In this document: piece after piece, positions 22,061-35,700 of the stretch
Position numbering within the stretch: position 1 is the first letter of the stretch
Layout of the letters: each line of letters opens with the position of its first letter
Assembly (NCBI GenBank): GCA_017590115.1
Contig: JAGGNK010003113.1
Coordinates: forward strand, 546,209 to 610,208
Source: Montifringilla adamsi
Taxonomy: Eukaryota; Chordata; Aves; Passeriformes; Passeridae
Reading direction: 5' to 3'
DNA length: 64,000 nt
Made by a program: the position numbers and the translations under genes
Notes under the pieces: model-generated
The model's database searches: none
What the model was told of the DNA's origin: nothing
The model's input: the letters and a program-made list of their open reading frames with translations, nothing else

Positions 22061-25000
22061 GGCATCTGCTGTGCACGTACCCTGTGCAACAATAGGGACC
22101 CCTCTGTGCCCCCCCTCGGCATCGTCGGGACCCTCCGTGGGCACCCCGGGGGGCTGCGTGGGGAGGGGCTTTGGAGAGGACAGAGCAGCACGGTGGGTTT
22201 TGTGTGGGGTCTGCCTGGAGGACGTGTCTTCCACAGCCAGCAGTGCCCTGTGGGACATGAGGTGGAGCTGGGCTGGGAACACTGGGGCTGCAGCATGAGC
22301 ATCCCCAGCCCCAAAGACAGCAGGGAGAGGTCCCATATGGATGTTGCCCAGCCTGTCCCCAAATTCCCGGAGAAAGTGGGGGTTGATCTGGGTTTGGGCC
22401 AGGTATGATATGCCCCAGCCTGGGACAGAGGAGCGCCTGTCCCCTGAGGTTCCACCACAATCCCACTGCAGTCCCATGGCATAATGCCCCACTTCAAACA
22501 CATACACTCTCACGTTATTTATTCCATTTTCCCCAGAGCATTCATGTCAGTGCCTGCACTCTTCTTCTCCCTGACCTGGCACCAGACCCAGGCACGTGCC
22601 CCAGCAGCGACCTGCTGGCAGCCACACGCTTTCCCTCGTTTGTTAATACAACGTGGTCTATTTCCACATTTGGAGCAGTGCCTGGAGATGTGGATATAAA
22701 TCCCCAGCAATAGCGGGTGGGCTGCTGACAGCTGCCGGGAAGGTTTGTCCATTGCTTTACCATTCCCTTCAACACCTTCACATGCTTCCAGCATCTCCAC
22801 AAACACACCCAGTGCTGTGGGCACTGGGTGAGCTCAGTGCTAGGGCTGCAGGGATGCTGCGTGTGCTCTGCACCCTGTCCCCATTGTGTCCTGAACCCTG
22901 TTTCCACACACAGTGCGTTCCTCTGCAGCTACACTGGGCTCTGTGTTATCCGTAGTGTCTGGGCACTGCTCTGTGTGGAGATGTCAAATGGGAGTCTCCT
23001 GTCACCTGTGTCATGACAGGGCAGGGATTTTCTCTGAAGTCTCTGTCAGATACAGCTAAAATGGATAAAAAAAGGTCAGAGAGTTTTAGAGCATGCCACA
23101 CAAATAAAGAGGTGCATTTTCTGAGGGCTGGATAGGTGCAACACGATCCAGGCTCAGCACCTACCCAGGCACAGTGTCTATGCATGATGCTGACTGGAAC
23201 ACTCTAGACCAACACATGGCACCTCTCAGTCTCTGAGCTGCAGCAGGGGCACGGAGCTGCCATGGCAGGGGGCTTGGAATGAGATGATCTCTTAAGGTGT
23301 CTTCCAACCCAAACTATTCCGTGACTTTGTGACTCTGTGAAACACAGAGACTTCCCAGCACAGCGTCCCCAGAGATGTAGCCAGAAGTGGGCCGAGTAAG
23401 AATTAAAAATAAATGTAAGTGCATCCTGACACATTAACTACATTTAGAGAGTCTTTAGTACCAACCCACTCCACAGGAAGGCAGGAGATGCTTGGAGACA
23501 AGTAGGTCATGGGACACAGATTGTCCCAAATCAGCAGGAAAAGATGGATTTGGAGCAGGCAGGCATATCTCTGTGAACAGATGGGCAGGAGCAGATCTGC
23601 TGCCTTACCATCGCCAAATTCCCTGGGAAGACAGAACTGCCACCAGTTTGCTCCTGAGCAGAGCTGTGGTCAAGTCTCTGTTCTGGAGCACCCAAGCCCT
23701 GAGGCTGCCCATGCACCCAGGGATGCCAAGGCCAGGAGCCCGGCCAGGATGGGGATTTGTGGGGCAGAAGCAGAAGCACTCCTGCTGTGGCTCCCACCTG
23801 CCTTCATACAGGGACAGGGCTGAGCCTGCCATGGGGTCAGGGCTCCATGCTGCCCAGGGGGGCTGCTCCTGCACCCCAATCCCACAACAATGCTCAGGAG
23901 GCCACCTGTGAGGTGGAGGGATGTGTCCTGCTTGCACTGAGGTGCCCCAGGATCCCACTGCCATTGCTGGATGGGAGCTGGAGGGGACCCCAGGCCTTTG
24001 AAGGGGCCTCAGGATAGCCCAAAAACCTTCCCCAGCCTGATCCTGAGTGGCTGAGCATGAGGATGGGGACTGGCAAAGGCCACTCCATCCCCAAGGTGCT
24101 GGCACTAAGAGAAGGGGAGGAGAGACTGAGACAGGCAAGATCTATGCTGCCAGTGCAGGAGCAAAGAGAGGAGGGAGACAGCCAAGGTCAGAGGGAGCAC
24201 TGCCAAAATTCACAATGAAACTGCAGGAGTGCTGGAGGGGAGAGACAGACGACTTGGAAAGAAAAGGAAAGAGGAGGGAGGGAAGGAGTCTGGGAGACAG
24301 AACAGGGTAAAGGAGCCAGACAGGGAACCAGGGATGGGAACATGTCACTCCTCAGATGAAATGATTGATCATGGATGAGAGGGACAGCAAATGGGAGCCT
24401 CAGACAGGCAGAAGAGGACAGCAGGAGCAGCAATGTGATGGAGCTAGACAGGACCTGGCTTTGTTCCCTAATACAGCCCTGTGCAGCACAGCCCAATTTT
24501 GGGGAGTGCACAGCTGTCTGGTGCCCACTGGCAGGTCTGACCCCTATCCAGCCTCACCACGGAGGTGGTTTCATTCCTGCCTCCTTAGCATTCACAGCAT
24601 CCCATGGCAAAGCGAGTTTCCGCAGCCAGCATGGCTCAAGGTGACTCAGAGGTCAGGAAAAAGCAGACGGGCAATTCAGGAGCTGGCTCTACATCACTGA
24701 AAGATCCAGCAGTTTGGGAGGACCAGAGATGTCCAGCACATCACAGCCTCCCTGCCTGTCACTGCCAGTCCCTGTGTACCCCAGACACAACATCCCACTG
24801 CTCCCCATGGATTGGGAGGGTGGTTTCTGATCCAGCAATCTGCTCCTGGGAGCTGCTGCCACCAGCAAGGCAGGGCTGGACATGAGCCTTGGTGCTGGGG
24901 AGGGCTGGAGCTACACAGTGGGCATCAGTGAGGGTGGCTCCCCTCTTGCAAGGCATGGAGTTCCCAGACAGGTTTGGTGCCCTGGAAGAGCAGTGGATAC

Positions 25001-25650
25001 CTGCTCTGGGGCTCATGGGGAGGTTCCTCCAAGTCCCCATTGGGGATACACCAGACCAAGGATGGTTTATAGCAAAAATCCCTCTCCTTCCCCACACATC
25101 TGAGCCCCAGCCCAAAGGCGGCTGGAGGGATGGAGCCCTGCTTGCCACTATGACCAGATGCAGAGCCGCACTGGGATGAGGCTCAGCGCTTTCCTGGTGA
25201 TAATTAAGATCTCATTATCTTCAGCTAACACCAGGGAGACAGGGAAAACCTCAGGTGCCTTGTGATATGGCAACAGCTGATGCTCCAGGCTGTGCCTGGG
25301 AGCAACGGGAGCCTCGCTTGTTCTGCCTGAATATAAAGCACAGAAAGCACGAAGCAGAGGGTGAAAAAACTATTTTTTTCCTGGCTGGTGACACCTAAGT
25401 GTGCAAACATACTCTCTTGTCTCAGGGGTGGCTGGAGCTGACACAGATGGATGGCTGTGCAGCTTTTGCCTTTCCCCCCACTCCCCTGCACAGAGGTCTG
25501 ACCTGAGGCTCTGTGTTTTTGTTTGGCTTTTTTGTTTTCTTCTGCAAATTTCCTTCACCAGGGGAGTTTTATCAGACGTGTCTGGAGCCATGCAGGAGCT
25601 GCTCACCTGCAGAGAAGGAGATGGGGCGGTGTCTGCAGACGGGCTCTTAG
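22061..25650. other. Intergenic region upstream of RAD21L1
   Basis: No supportable gene on either strand. It contains a CR1 3' terminal fragment (about 23265-23345) and otherwise unremarkable GC-rich sequence. Confidence 0.5.
23265..23345 (+). mobile_element. CR1 3' terminal fragment
   Basis: 'gcttggaatgagatgatctc' followed by 'cttccaacccaaactattcc' and a short run of direct repeats ('gtgactttgtgactctgtga'), which is the CR1 3' end with its terminal octamer-like repeats. Confidence 0.75.
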
Positions 25651-25671
25651 AACGTCAAGGGTGAAAGGGAC

Positions 25672-25815
25672 TGGGAGAAGGGGAGGGGAAGACGAGGAGA
25701 GAGGAGAGAAGAGGAGAGGAGAGGAGAGGAGAGGAGAGGAGAGGAGAAGGGAGAGGAGAAGGGAGAGGAGAAGGGAGAGGAGAAGGGAGAGGAGAAGGGA
25801 GAAGGGGAAGGACAG
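25672..25815. repeat. Purine-only (GGAGA/GGAGAAG)n tract
   Basis: About 140 bases almost wholly A/G on the plus strand, built from GAGGA and GGAGAAGGGA units, with mirror symmetry. Such polypurine mirror repeats can form triplex (H-) DNA. It sits immediately upstream of the CpG-rich 5' region of RAD21L1. Confidence 0.9.
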
Positions 25816-25869
25816 ATGCATGGGGGTAGTGAGACTGCTCTCCACTGTCATGAACCCAAAATGAGGGGT

Positions 25870-26110
25870 GCGGCAACGTGTTCCCGGGCATGTGTGGGTC
25901 CTGCTGGTGAGCCCCAGGAAGGAGGGGGCCATTTACCGCGGCAGGTCCCTGCCGGGGGCTCCGTGGCTGTGCGGGGCCGTGGCGAGTGGACGCGGGCCCG
26001 GTGTGGGACCCCTCCCCCCCGGCGCCTTCCCGCCCTCGGCTGAGCCGCGGCTGAGGCCTGAGCAGGGTCCGCCCGCCCCGCCGAGCCCCCTCAGCGCCTG
26101 CTGATCCCCC
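25870..26110 (+). promoter_or_regulatory. Probable RAD21L1 promoter CpG island
   Basis: A CpG-dense block about 650-850 bases upstream of the RAD21L1 start codon. The location fits a promoter, but no TATA box or initiator can be fixed and any 5' non-coding exon is unplaced. Confidence 0.45.
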
Positions 26111-26159
26111 TCGGCCCCCGGGGCTCCTCATCCCCGCAGGACCCCTCACGGCCGGCTGT

Positions 26160-26660
26160 GCCCATCCATCCCTCAGGATCCCGCTAAATCCAACACGTCC
26201 CTCCTGGCATTTCTCAGGCCCCCTGTCCCCTCGCGTCTCGGTCACCCCATCGCCTCAGGTCCTGCTAAATCTGCAGGGCCTGGCTGGATCCTTCTGTCCC
26301 CTCAGGCACTACTAAATCCACCCTGACCCATCCTCTGAGGATCCCGCCAAATCCCCCCTGCCTGCCCTCTGAGGGTCCTGCTAAATCCTTTCATTCCCTC
26401 AGTGCTCTCAGGGTTCTCCCATTCCCTCAGCGCCCAGCTGGGTGATCCCAACCCTTCTGGATCCCACTAAATCCTCACATCCCCTCAATATCTGCCTGGG
26501 TGCCCTGTCCCCTCATCCCATAAATCCTCTCATCCCCTTCAGTGCCTGGTTGTGTCCCCCCATCCCCTCAGATCGCACTAAATTCCCCCTTCCCCATAGC
26601 AGCCGGCTGGGTCCCCCATCCCCTCAGATTCCATTAAATCCCTAATCCCACTTGCTGCCC
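26160..26660. repeat. Degenerate minisatellite upstream of RAD21L1
   Basis: Roughly eight irregular copies of a unit with the core 'cccctcag...atcc(c/t)(g/a)ctaaatcc', spaced about 50-70 bases. Copies differ in length and sequence, so the array is old. It lies between the CpG block and the start codon. Confidence 0.7.
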
Positions 26661-26738
26661 CAGGACCCATCTCCTGTTGCAAGGGGAAGAGCTCAGGGAA
26701 TTTTGTCAGGGCTGCCTTGAGACCTTTGGCCAGGCACC

Positions 26739-29700
26739 ATGTTCTATGTCCATTTGCTCATCAACAAGCGAGGGCCGCTGGCCAAAATCTGGCTGGCTGC
26801 CCACTGGGAAAAGAAGCTCACCAAGGCACATATCTTTGAGTGCAATTTAGAGGCCACTGTACAAAAAATCCTCTCCCCAAAGGTAGGCTGTGGCATGAGA
26901 AGGGATCTCCTGGAGAGTCCTGGAGGTGGAGGTGTTGGCCTCTCGCAGAGAGCTCTGTTACTGCTGTGTAACATTTTAATGTTTTTGCCAAAAATACTAA
27001 CTCCTGAACAACTTTTTTTTTTTTAATTTAAATCCTCACAGTTTGCTATAGCTCTGCGAACCTCTGGACACTTACTCCTGGGGGTGGTGCGGATTTACAA
27101 CAGGAAAGCAAAGTACCTCTTGGCAGACTGCAATGAAGCTCTGACCAAAATGAAGACAGCCTTTCGCCCAGGTATACACAAAATTCAGAATTTTTTCATC
27201 TGTGTCCTCTCATTTTAAAAGTTAATTTTTTGATATTTCTGTTAAATACACATTACTGACCCCAAAGGAAACTGAATGTACTAGCGCCTACTGCTGGTCT
27301 GGCTTAATTTAGTGCCATTTCAGGTCTTTGACTCCCTTAACAGAAGCAGTATCTTAAGTGGGCTTACAAGAAGATGCTGGAGTTCAGCCTCCATTGCTAG
27401 ATAATTAATTTTAATTTCTGATGACACCAACAACATGTCTAGCAGTGTCAGTGCCAGACCTGACAGTGTGTTTTGAGCTCTAGCCATGAAGACAGGGAGA
27501 AGGGAGCTGAGATGACTGGAGCCTTTTCCAAAAGGCTCTGTGTTTGTCATACTTAGGCAATAAATGGGAGGCACTGTTGTCTAAAAAAAAAGCCTGAGAA
27601 TACCAGTGTCTACTGCCAGTTTTAATGTGCTTTGTGACCTGGTCTGTTTGCAAAATAGTCAGTAATTACTCTGCATTATTCTCAAGGATATGATCACAGA
27701 ATTATAGAATCACAGAACCATTTAGGCTGGAAAAGCCCTCCAAAACCCAGTCCAACTGTTCACCTAGCACTGCCAAGGCCACCACTAATCCATGTTCCCA
27801 AATACCACGTCTTTCAAATCCCTCCAGGGATGGTGACTCCAGCATTACCCTGTGCCAGGGCTTGAAAACTGTTTTAGTGAAGAAATTTTCCTTAATATGC
27901 AATTGAAATCCACCAGCCATGACTTTTGGTTATTTTGGAGATAGATCCTATAGCAACTCAGAGAGTACCACATAGCTCAGAAGCACACAACATTCACCAC
28001 TGCAGCAACAGGGACTTTACTTAGATAGGAGGGGGGAGAAGAATCTCAGCAGGAGTGGTAAAATGCTGAAAGAGGCTGTTCAGGGAGCTGTGAAATCTCC
28101 ATCAACAGAAATAGACAAAAGTGATCTGACTTAGAAATTAACCCTGTTCTGAGCAAAAGGTTGGGTTGGACGACCTTGAGAAATCCCTCCTCACGTGAAT
28201 TTTTCCAGGATTCTCTGATTCCCAAGTAATTGGCAGTCTGAGTACATAATTATTTGATGCTGGAGAACAGTGTTATGGAGACAGAGCAGAGGAAAGGAAA
28301 ACACAGTGGTTCATTTGCAGTGTTGTGAAAAACTCTAGGCTAGACATCAGCTGGGAGAAGCTTCCAGGGACTTAAAGCAGCTGCTCAGCAACACAAGTAC
28401 TTACATATTTCAGGTCCTGTTGCAGCAGACTCTTTTGTATCTGTCTGTAAAAAATAGATCATCTTAAGGACATGGAAACTGAAATTCCACTTTTGGGTTC
28501 CTAAGCTTTACCATTCTGTGATTTAGAATGGCAGCAGTCCCTCCTGACAGGTTTATAGACTTATTATACCTACATGGGAGAGAACACTACTTTTATTTTA
28601 TTGATACTTATTTTGTTATGTTGTCTGTTTATTTCAGGGCTTCTTGACCTTCCAGAAGAGAACTTTGAGGCTGCTTATCAGTCCATTACATTACCTGAAG
28701 AATTTCATGATTTTGAAGCACCACTACCAGATGTAAAGTAAATGCTTCCCTAGTTTTATTCATTTTTTTTAGAATTCCCAGAAGTAAAAGCTTTATTTGC
28801 TGTTATCTGATTGAGACTCAGATTGGGTTGTTTTGATTTAATAACTGAATCCTCCTAAATTCTGAGCTCTACAAGGCTACAGCCACAGGCATTGTGCTTG
28901 GTAGTTTTCCTCAGTCCTTTAATCAACAGACTTTCACAATGGAATAAAGTCTTGAACTTAGACTTCAGGATTTTAAATTGTCTGAGTGAAGGATGCAAGC
29001 AGCTTTCTGAACCTCAAGAGAAGAGATAAAAATTAGTATTAATCCTGAAAGATGTGGCCAGTAACCACACAGTGTTGCACTGTTCCACTGGGTAACTTCA
29101 TTTTGTTTCTGCTCCACTGCTCTCTGGGGCTGGGGTGTTTTATCAGCAATAGTCAGCCTGGCTCCTGAGAAAAAGCCAGCATATTTCTTAGGCTTTTTTG
29201 ATACAAAGCAGCATTAATGTGGAAAACTGATAAAAAACAGGAGGCTAAATCATGTTTCTGATGGCTCTGATGCCCCAAAGGTCCAGGACAAGAGATTTCC
29301 ACTGAGGGTTGCTCTGCACCTCCTCATAAATACGGTTTGATGGGATCAGTAAGGGTTTATTATTTTGTAAGTACAGCTGCAATGTAATACACTTTATTCA
29401 AGTGCCTCAGTGTGCTGACTCTGTAAAGGTGCCTTTTCTACCTGCCCAAAGAGTTGTGTAATTTGATTTAAAAGATGTTTCACTAATTAGTTGCCTTCTG
29501 ACAAAGGTCTGGTAGGTACCAGGGCTTGGATGGGAACAAAATCACAAAAGCCCAAGTTTACTGGCAAAAGGGAGTGGAGAAATATGGGGACTTGTGATAA
29601 AATGCCAGGACTGAAGGCTGTGTAGAAACAAGTTTTCACATTCCAGCTGAATGCTCAATGAGTTTCAGTTCACTCTGTATTTTTATATTTTTTCATCAGG

Positions 29701-32700
29701 GCCATTGATGTTGCTGAACATTTTACCTTGAATCAGAGCAGAGCTGAAGAAATCACACTTACAGAGGATTATGAAAGCAGTATACTTCTCTGTGATAGAA
29801 ACTTTGGTGAGAGAAGTTGAGAAATTGGAGATATTTCATAAGGGGAACTGTGTTTTATGTGAAACTTTTATGTGAGCCCTTTCCACATGTAAAAAAGCTG
29901 TGGTTAAAGGTCCTTTTGTTTCATGCTTTTGCTGATTGGCCTATCATGCTGTGTTAGGTTTAAATTTTTGTGTAAGCAATATAATCTGGTGTCAGAGACT
30001 GAGAACCAAACCAAACATTTCCTGCTTTTACTAAATTAGATAACATTGTTTATTCTTTATTCCATTTGAGGTATGGGATGTCTTGCAATCCTTTAAAAAT
30101 GACTTGAAAAATTAGGAAATTTATACATCTGGGTTTACAAAACTCACGCAGATGAGGGATGAGGAATTGTGTGTTCCCTCAGATGAAGAAGCAGAAGCAC
30201 TGAGGAGACAGAGCTTCTTTGAGGGCAGTGTCCTGACGAGCAGTAACAGTCTGGTGGCCGATCCCAACTCAGCCAGCACCAGCGGAGACAAATCTGTGCT
30301 GCACGAAGATGTTTACTGCTTCCAGGATGACCATTTTGGGGATGAGGAAGATGCTGTAGATATGATTGGTAGGGTTTGCCACAGGCAAACAGAATTGGTT
30401 CCTGTCCAAATATTTTTATTCTTACAGGAAAACAGTCAAGACAGCACCAAAGCGATTGTTGTCAAACATAAATCCTATGTTATTTGTTGTTTTCCTACAT
30501 ATATTTTTCCTACCTGTTACTAAGTCTATGATCACTTAGACACTGCCAAGTCAAATTGGTTTAAAGGCTGAATTTCATTATTTTAGAATTAAAGGCATTA
30601 AATTTATGCTTAATGTTTAACAATTTAATTTCTGTTTTCAAAGCTGAAATAGTATAGCATTTTTATCCTTACTATTGTAATAACAAAGGCAGCAAAGTAG
30701 TTTCTACATCATTATGGCTTTTATGTAAACCTTACAGATTGATACCTGTTAACACTATCAAGGCCATATTTAAAAAAAAAAGGTGGAAATCTCCAACTTG
30801 TGGCTAATCCCCTCCTTTGTGTGCTGTTGCAGACAGCCGTACCACTGACGGCCATCTGCAGAAGCTGAGCTTGCTTTCTTTGCAGAGTATTAACCTTGAC
30901 TAACATTAGGCTGTATCAGGCTATTTCATGACTACTAAGGCTTACAATGATTAAAACTATGTGCTTTGTATTTAAGAAATCTTGTTGAGAGATGAGCAAA
31001 ATGTCCTAGATAAAGACATTCTTGATGTGGAGGAAGCACGTCCTTTGTCACAAGATCTGCCAGAGAACAGCACAGCCAGTGAGTTTGCAGTGTCTGCTCC
31101 ATCTCACATAAACCCTCTGTTCCTGTTGTTAAAGCCTAATGTCACTCACATTCAGCTTTTTGTAGTATCCTTTTCCTTTCTTCATTTATTTTGCTTTTTT
31201 TTTTTCCCCCTAAACATCCACCATTTTAGGATAATTTTATTTGATTTAAGGATTCCAAATTTGTAGCTTTGTAGCTTGACATTGCTTAGAAACACCTTCA
31301 TGTGACATCCTGTTGGATATGCTGTTGGTCCACCCTGCTGCTCACAGCATGATGTCCCTTTTGAGGGGGAAAGAAACCCAAATAAGGCTGTCCTGTAACA
31401 GTGAACTTTCCTAGTGAGAGCTTAAAAGGTCTTTTCCAACAGAAACAATTCTGTGCTTCTATTTCTGGCTTCATATTTCTGCAACAAATTACACTTAAGT
31501 AACTCATAAAGGTGTTGTTAGTCTTCTTTTGGTTTGATACTGATGAAAGAAATTAAGCTTTGATAACTATTTCTGAGAAGTTTTTGCTATCTTAAATCCT
31601 TACTCCCTCATCAGAGTGTTAGTTTAAAACAGAGAATTCTGGAACAGCTTTAAAGGGATAGAGTGGCTCTTGCCTCTCCTTGCTCTGTTGCTGGTGCTAC
31701 TTGTTCCTTTTCTGTTGACAGAGATGTTCCCACTTGCCTGGAACTGGAAAAGATAGGGATTGAAACTAAACACCTTTGCACCTAAACAATTTCTGTTGTG
31801 TGGGCATTTCTCCAGATCAGTTCTTCTGTCTCTGCTATGGCCTGGTCATTCTGGGATCAGTGAAGGGAAGTGTAGAGTATGAGAGTATGAGAAGGAACTG
31901 GTGAACATAAGTGAGATTATAAACAAAACCACAGTTTCCTATTTCTTGCTGGTTTTGTCTGATATCGTTCTCTGTCATGTGATTGAGAAATTAGTCCATA
32001 TTGGTTTTGTTTTGTTTTTTTTTTTTTTAATTTGGGTTATTTGCTGGGTTTTCTTGCAGTTGAGTCCAACTGTGGAGACACCACCGTAAAGGATGGAAAT
32101 CACACAAAGAGTGAGACAATCCTTTTGTTCCAGGAAGAAGGATTTGTGCTTGAGCCAGTTGATGACACAGGTCAGAAGTTGGTCAGTTTCTGATGAATGT
32201 TTGCATTAACTTTTTTGGTTTGCTTCTTAGTAGTGAAAACTTGCAATATAGATTATTCCCACCTTCGATTTCATCTGCTCCTGCTGTCAGAGTTCCTTTT
32301 TACAATAAATATTATACAAACCCAGTGTCAGGTTATTTATCTCAGCTGCCTGAACTTCTGCTTGTAGTTTCTTCCATGTACCAAGTAAGTTTTGTTGCTT
32401 TTCAGCTCTGGTAGCATTGCAAGCTTGGCCTCCGGGGTGGTACTGAGGATTCACCTGAAAAACTTTAATTGCCAGTCACACATCTTAAATATAAAAGTCA
32501 CAGTGACTTTTATATTTAAAATCACAATCCTAAAACTTTCAAGCCTTTGGAAAACATTGGTTTGTGTACTTTTAACAAGATCCAAGGTGAAGAGTATTAC
32601 ATTTCCTCTGCAGAGGAAATCTAAATGTCCCCTGTCACATTGGTGGCTGTTTATGAATAAGCAAGCTCATGTTGACAGCAATATTTACAATATTGGAATT

Positions 32701-35700
32701 TTCCGGCCTGCCCAAATAATATCCAGGAAGTTATGGCTATATAACTAATCTGTGTCTTTCTTTTGTGTTTACATCTTGATTAAATTGCTAAAGGATTAAA
32801 CTGACAAATACAGATATTAATTATGAGGTAATGAAACCTCTTGAGTGCATCAGCAGTTCCTGGAGCACTTAACTTCCTCATGGATTAAAGACAGCTTATT
32901 CAGTCTTGTTGCTCTATCATGTGTTCTCATTAAGTTGTCCTGTACCCAGCTCTTTATTAAAAGAGTCATTTGTCTTCCACAATTAAACATAAGGGAATTT
33001 CCAGTAAAAGAGTACAAAGAGTGAAAACTTCATAGAAGCTTTTGAAGGAATGCCCTGTGCACTTGTACTTTGATTTTCAAGTCTAGGCAGTGTTCAGAAG
33101 GTCGGCAGCCAGGTTGATTCAATGGTTGATTTTGTGTATGTAATATCCTAGGAATAGACCTTAAGACTTGTTATTAATACTTGCTTTATGTAGCTGTCAC
33201 CCAGAGGAAGAAAAAACAAAGAAAGAGGAAGCTGCTGGTGGATGTAGAGAAGGAGCTCAGCTGCCAAACCATTTACAAGCAGCTCACCAACTACACTGAC
33301 CTCCTGGCCACGCTGGACCTCGCTCCCCCAACCAAGAAAACAATGATGTGGAAGGAGTGGGGAGGTGTGGATAAACTCCTGTCCCATTCTACACAGCCTA
33401 TGCTTCATGCTCAGCTGCAAAAGGTAAACATCAGTTCCTTGTGGAGTCTATGCCACTGTGTAGGTTCCAGGATTGTTGCCGAGCTGGGATCTGACTGAGA
33501 GGTTTTGCAGACTCTGATCTGAAGTTGGGGCTGGCTGCAGGTGTGCACTGAGCATTGCTCTGGAGTACAGGTCAGCTGGACACCTGATGGTTTGCACACT
33601 CACCACTAATTGTTTCATCATCTGTGGGGTCACAGCCTTAACCTCCTGCACTCCAACAAGTGAAAAATTACAAAAGGAACATGAGAGCTGATGTTTCATT
33701 TCACACACTGGTGCCTGACTGATCTTATACTGAGACACAACTTTTTACTTTTTTGTCCATTTCTTTTACACCTTCTCCTTTGTTGTATTGTTTTCTGGTT
33801 TATTTCTTCTTTGTAATCAATTTGAGATATCTTTTGTTTACATTTACTTTAAAGGTACATCAGACATTATTAGTAGAATATTGCTAATGGATTTGGAAGG
33901 GTTCACTGCAGCAGTGCAGCTTCACCACTTAGAGTCCAGCTGCAGAATTACAACTTGCTCTTTAAGAAGATGAAAACTGCAGATGTTTCTTTCTTTCATC
34001 TTTCCTTACTGGCTGGCTTCAAGAAAAATGATTCAAGCTGCTCCTAAATTTTTTTTTTTCATGGAATTCATGTCAGAGCTGCAGAAGGCTATTGCTTAAA
34101 AAAACCCAAAAAAAATTGCAGATTTTCAGAGTGACCTAATTCAAATACTGAAATTCTGGGTTGCAGTCATTAACATACAGCTCGTATTCATATTTTGTGT
34201 TGATGTTTGTAAATAATCTGACATGATATTCTGAAAGCAAACAAAAAATAATTATTTTCAGTTGTTTGAAAAATGCTTCAAGACTGACAGATTTAAGATG
34301 AGAGCAAATGGAATACAGAGGGTGTCTGAAATGAAAGAAACGAGAAAAGAGCAAGATATTACAGGTAATATTTTAATTCTGTTGTGAAGAATTAGCTGTT
34401 AGAGAGTATTTTCTATTCTACATAGTGTTTGAGAGACACAGGAGGTGTTAGTGTGCAGTATTACACAAATCACTACTTTGCTGTTCTTTTGTTTCTTAGA
34501 AATTAAATGAAATCCAGGTCTTTTCTGCCTTGTGGCATAAGAAGATATTTTTGGTTTCATCTTTGGTTTCTCTAATTATCTCTGAAACTGCAGATTTGGG
34601 TAAAGCTGCTTGTGGGTTTTTTTTCAATATTATTTTAAAAAAAATAGCTTCCCACTTGTTCTAAGCTTAATCAAACTTCTCTCCAAAATTCCAAATTAAT
34701 GTAAATAGTTCTACTTGTATCTGGAAGATGTGTTTGGTTAATGTCAGGCAAGAAGAAATGTTCCATTTTAGATCTTCTGAGAAGGATATATCCACTTTCA
34801 TTCCTTTGCTCTGCTGGGAACCTAACCTGCCTCAAAAATTAATTAACAAACCCACCTCCTGTGAGTCTATAAAGGTCAACTTTCAGAAAAGGAAAACCTG
34901 CCTTGGAAGTTTCTTCTTCCATGCTCCTGTTGGGAATGATGTTTCTTCAATATTTGCTTATTCTGGCTCTTCCTCTCAAAGACTGTGAACTTGTGTATGA
35001 TTTTTGGTTTTCAGTGGGGTTTTTTTTTTTTTTTAAGGATGGTGATTCACAGTAATTTCCTCTTCAACCTTGGTTTTCTATTAATACAGAGATGCTGCCA
35101 GTAGAAGAGTCAAGTTACCTGCAGAAGCCAGCTCATTCTGAGATTGGGAGAAAAATTAGAAATGATTCCTTTACATTGACATCACAGAATGACAGAAATG
35201 AAACCAATGACAACTGTGGTGAAATTATAGTGAGCAGTTTTCCTCAGTTTTAGAGACCTAAGTGTGCCTATTGGTTCCACTTTTTGCTAAGGTTCCATTT
35301 AAATCACGTTAAGAAATTACTGATGTTTGGAAAGGATGCTAAAAACAGTCAAGAGAGCATTAAGTAGCTTGTGTGATGAAAGTTTATTTATAATTTGGTA
35401 GACTCCCACAATGAATGAATGATTAATTAAAATGTTTATTAATCAGCATTGATTACAGTTTAATCACTATGTATAAATGAGAGCTTAATATTAAATATGA
35501 AATATTGTACTGAAGAGACAAATATAATCTTTATAAAGGATAAACCTTACATTTTGTGTGTCATATTGAGGAAATATTGAGGAAATACTTAAGAAATATC
35601 TCTTCCATCTTCATTTCCATTCTTTAGAGAATATGAGGCTCATTAATGTTGAAAAGTGATGAAATTGGAGCTAATGTTGAAAAGTGATGAAATTGGCATC

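Noticed and set aside
20956..22466. Very long open frames on both strands across the CpG island (about 370-380 codons each)
   Set aside because: They overlap each other, are Pro/Arg/Gly-rich, and follow from the scarcity of stop codons in very GC-rich DNA; no domain is visible.
24955..25179. Open frame starting MEFPDRFGALEEQ
   Set aside because: About 75 codons, no family, no splice context or promoter; consistent with chance.
16861..26100. Orthologues of TMEM74B or C20orf202 expected from human gene order
   Set aside because: No two-helix membrane protein frame and no FAM167-like coiled coil was found on either strand; absence could also be due to divergence.
35219..35224. Alternative donor GTGAAA for RAD21L1 exon 10
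   Set aside because: It leaves exon 11 out of frame with an early stop; the GTGAGC at 35230 keeps the frame and is a stronger site.
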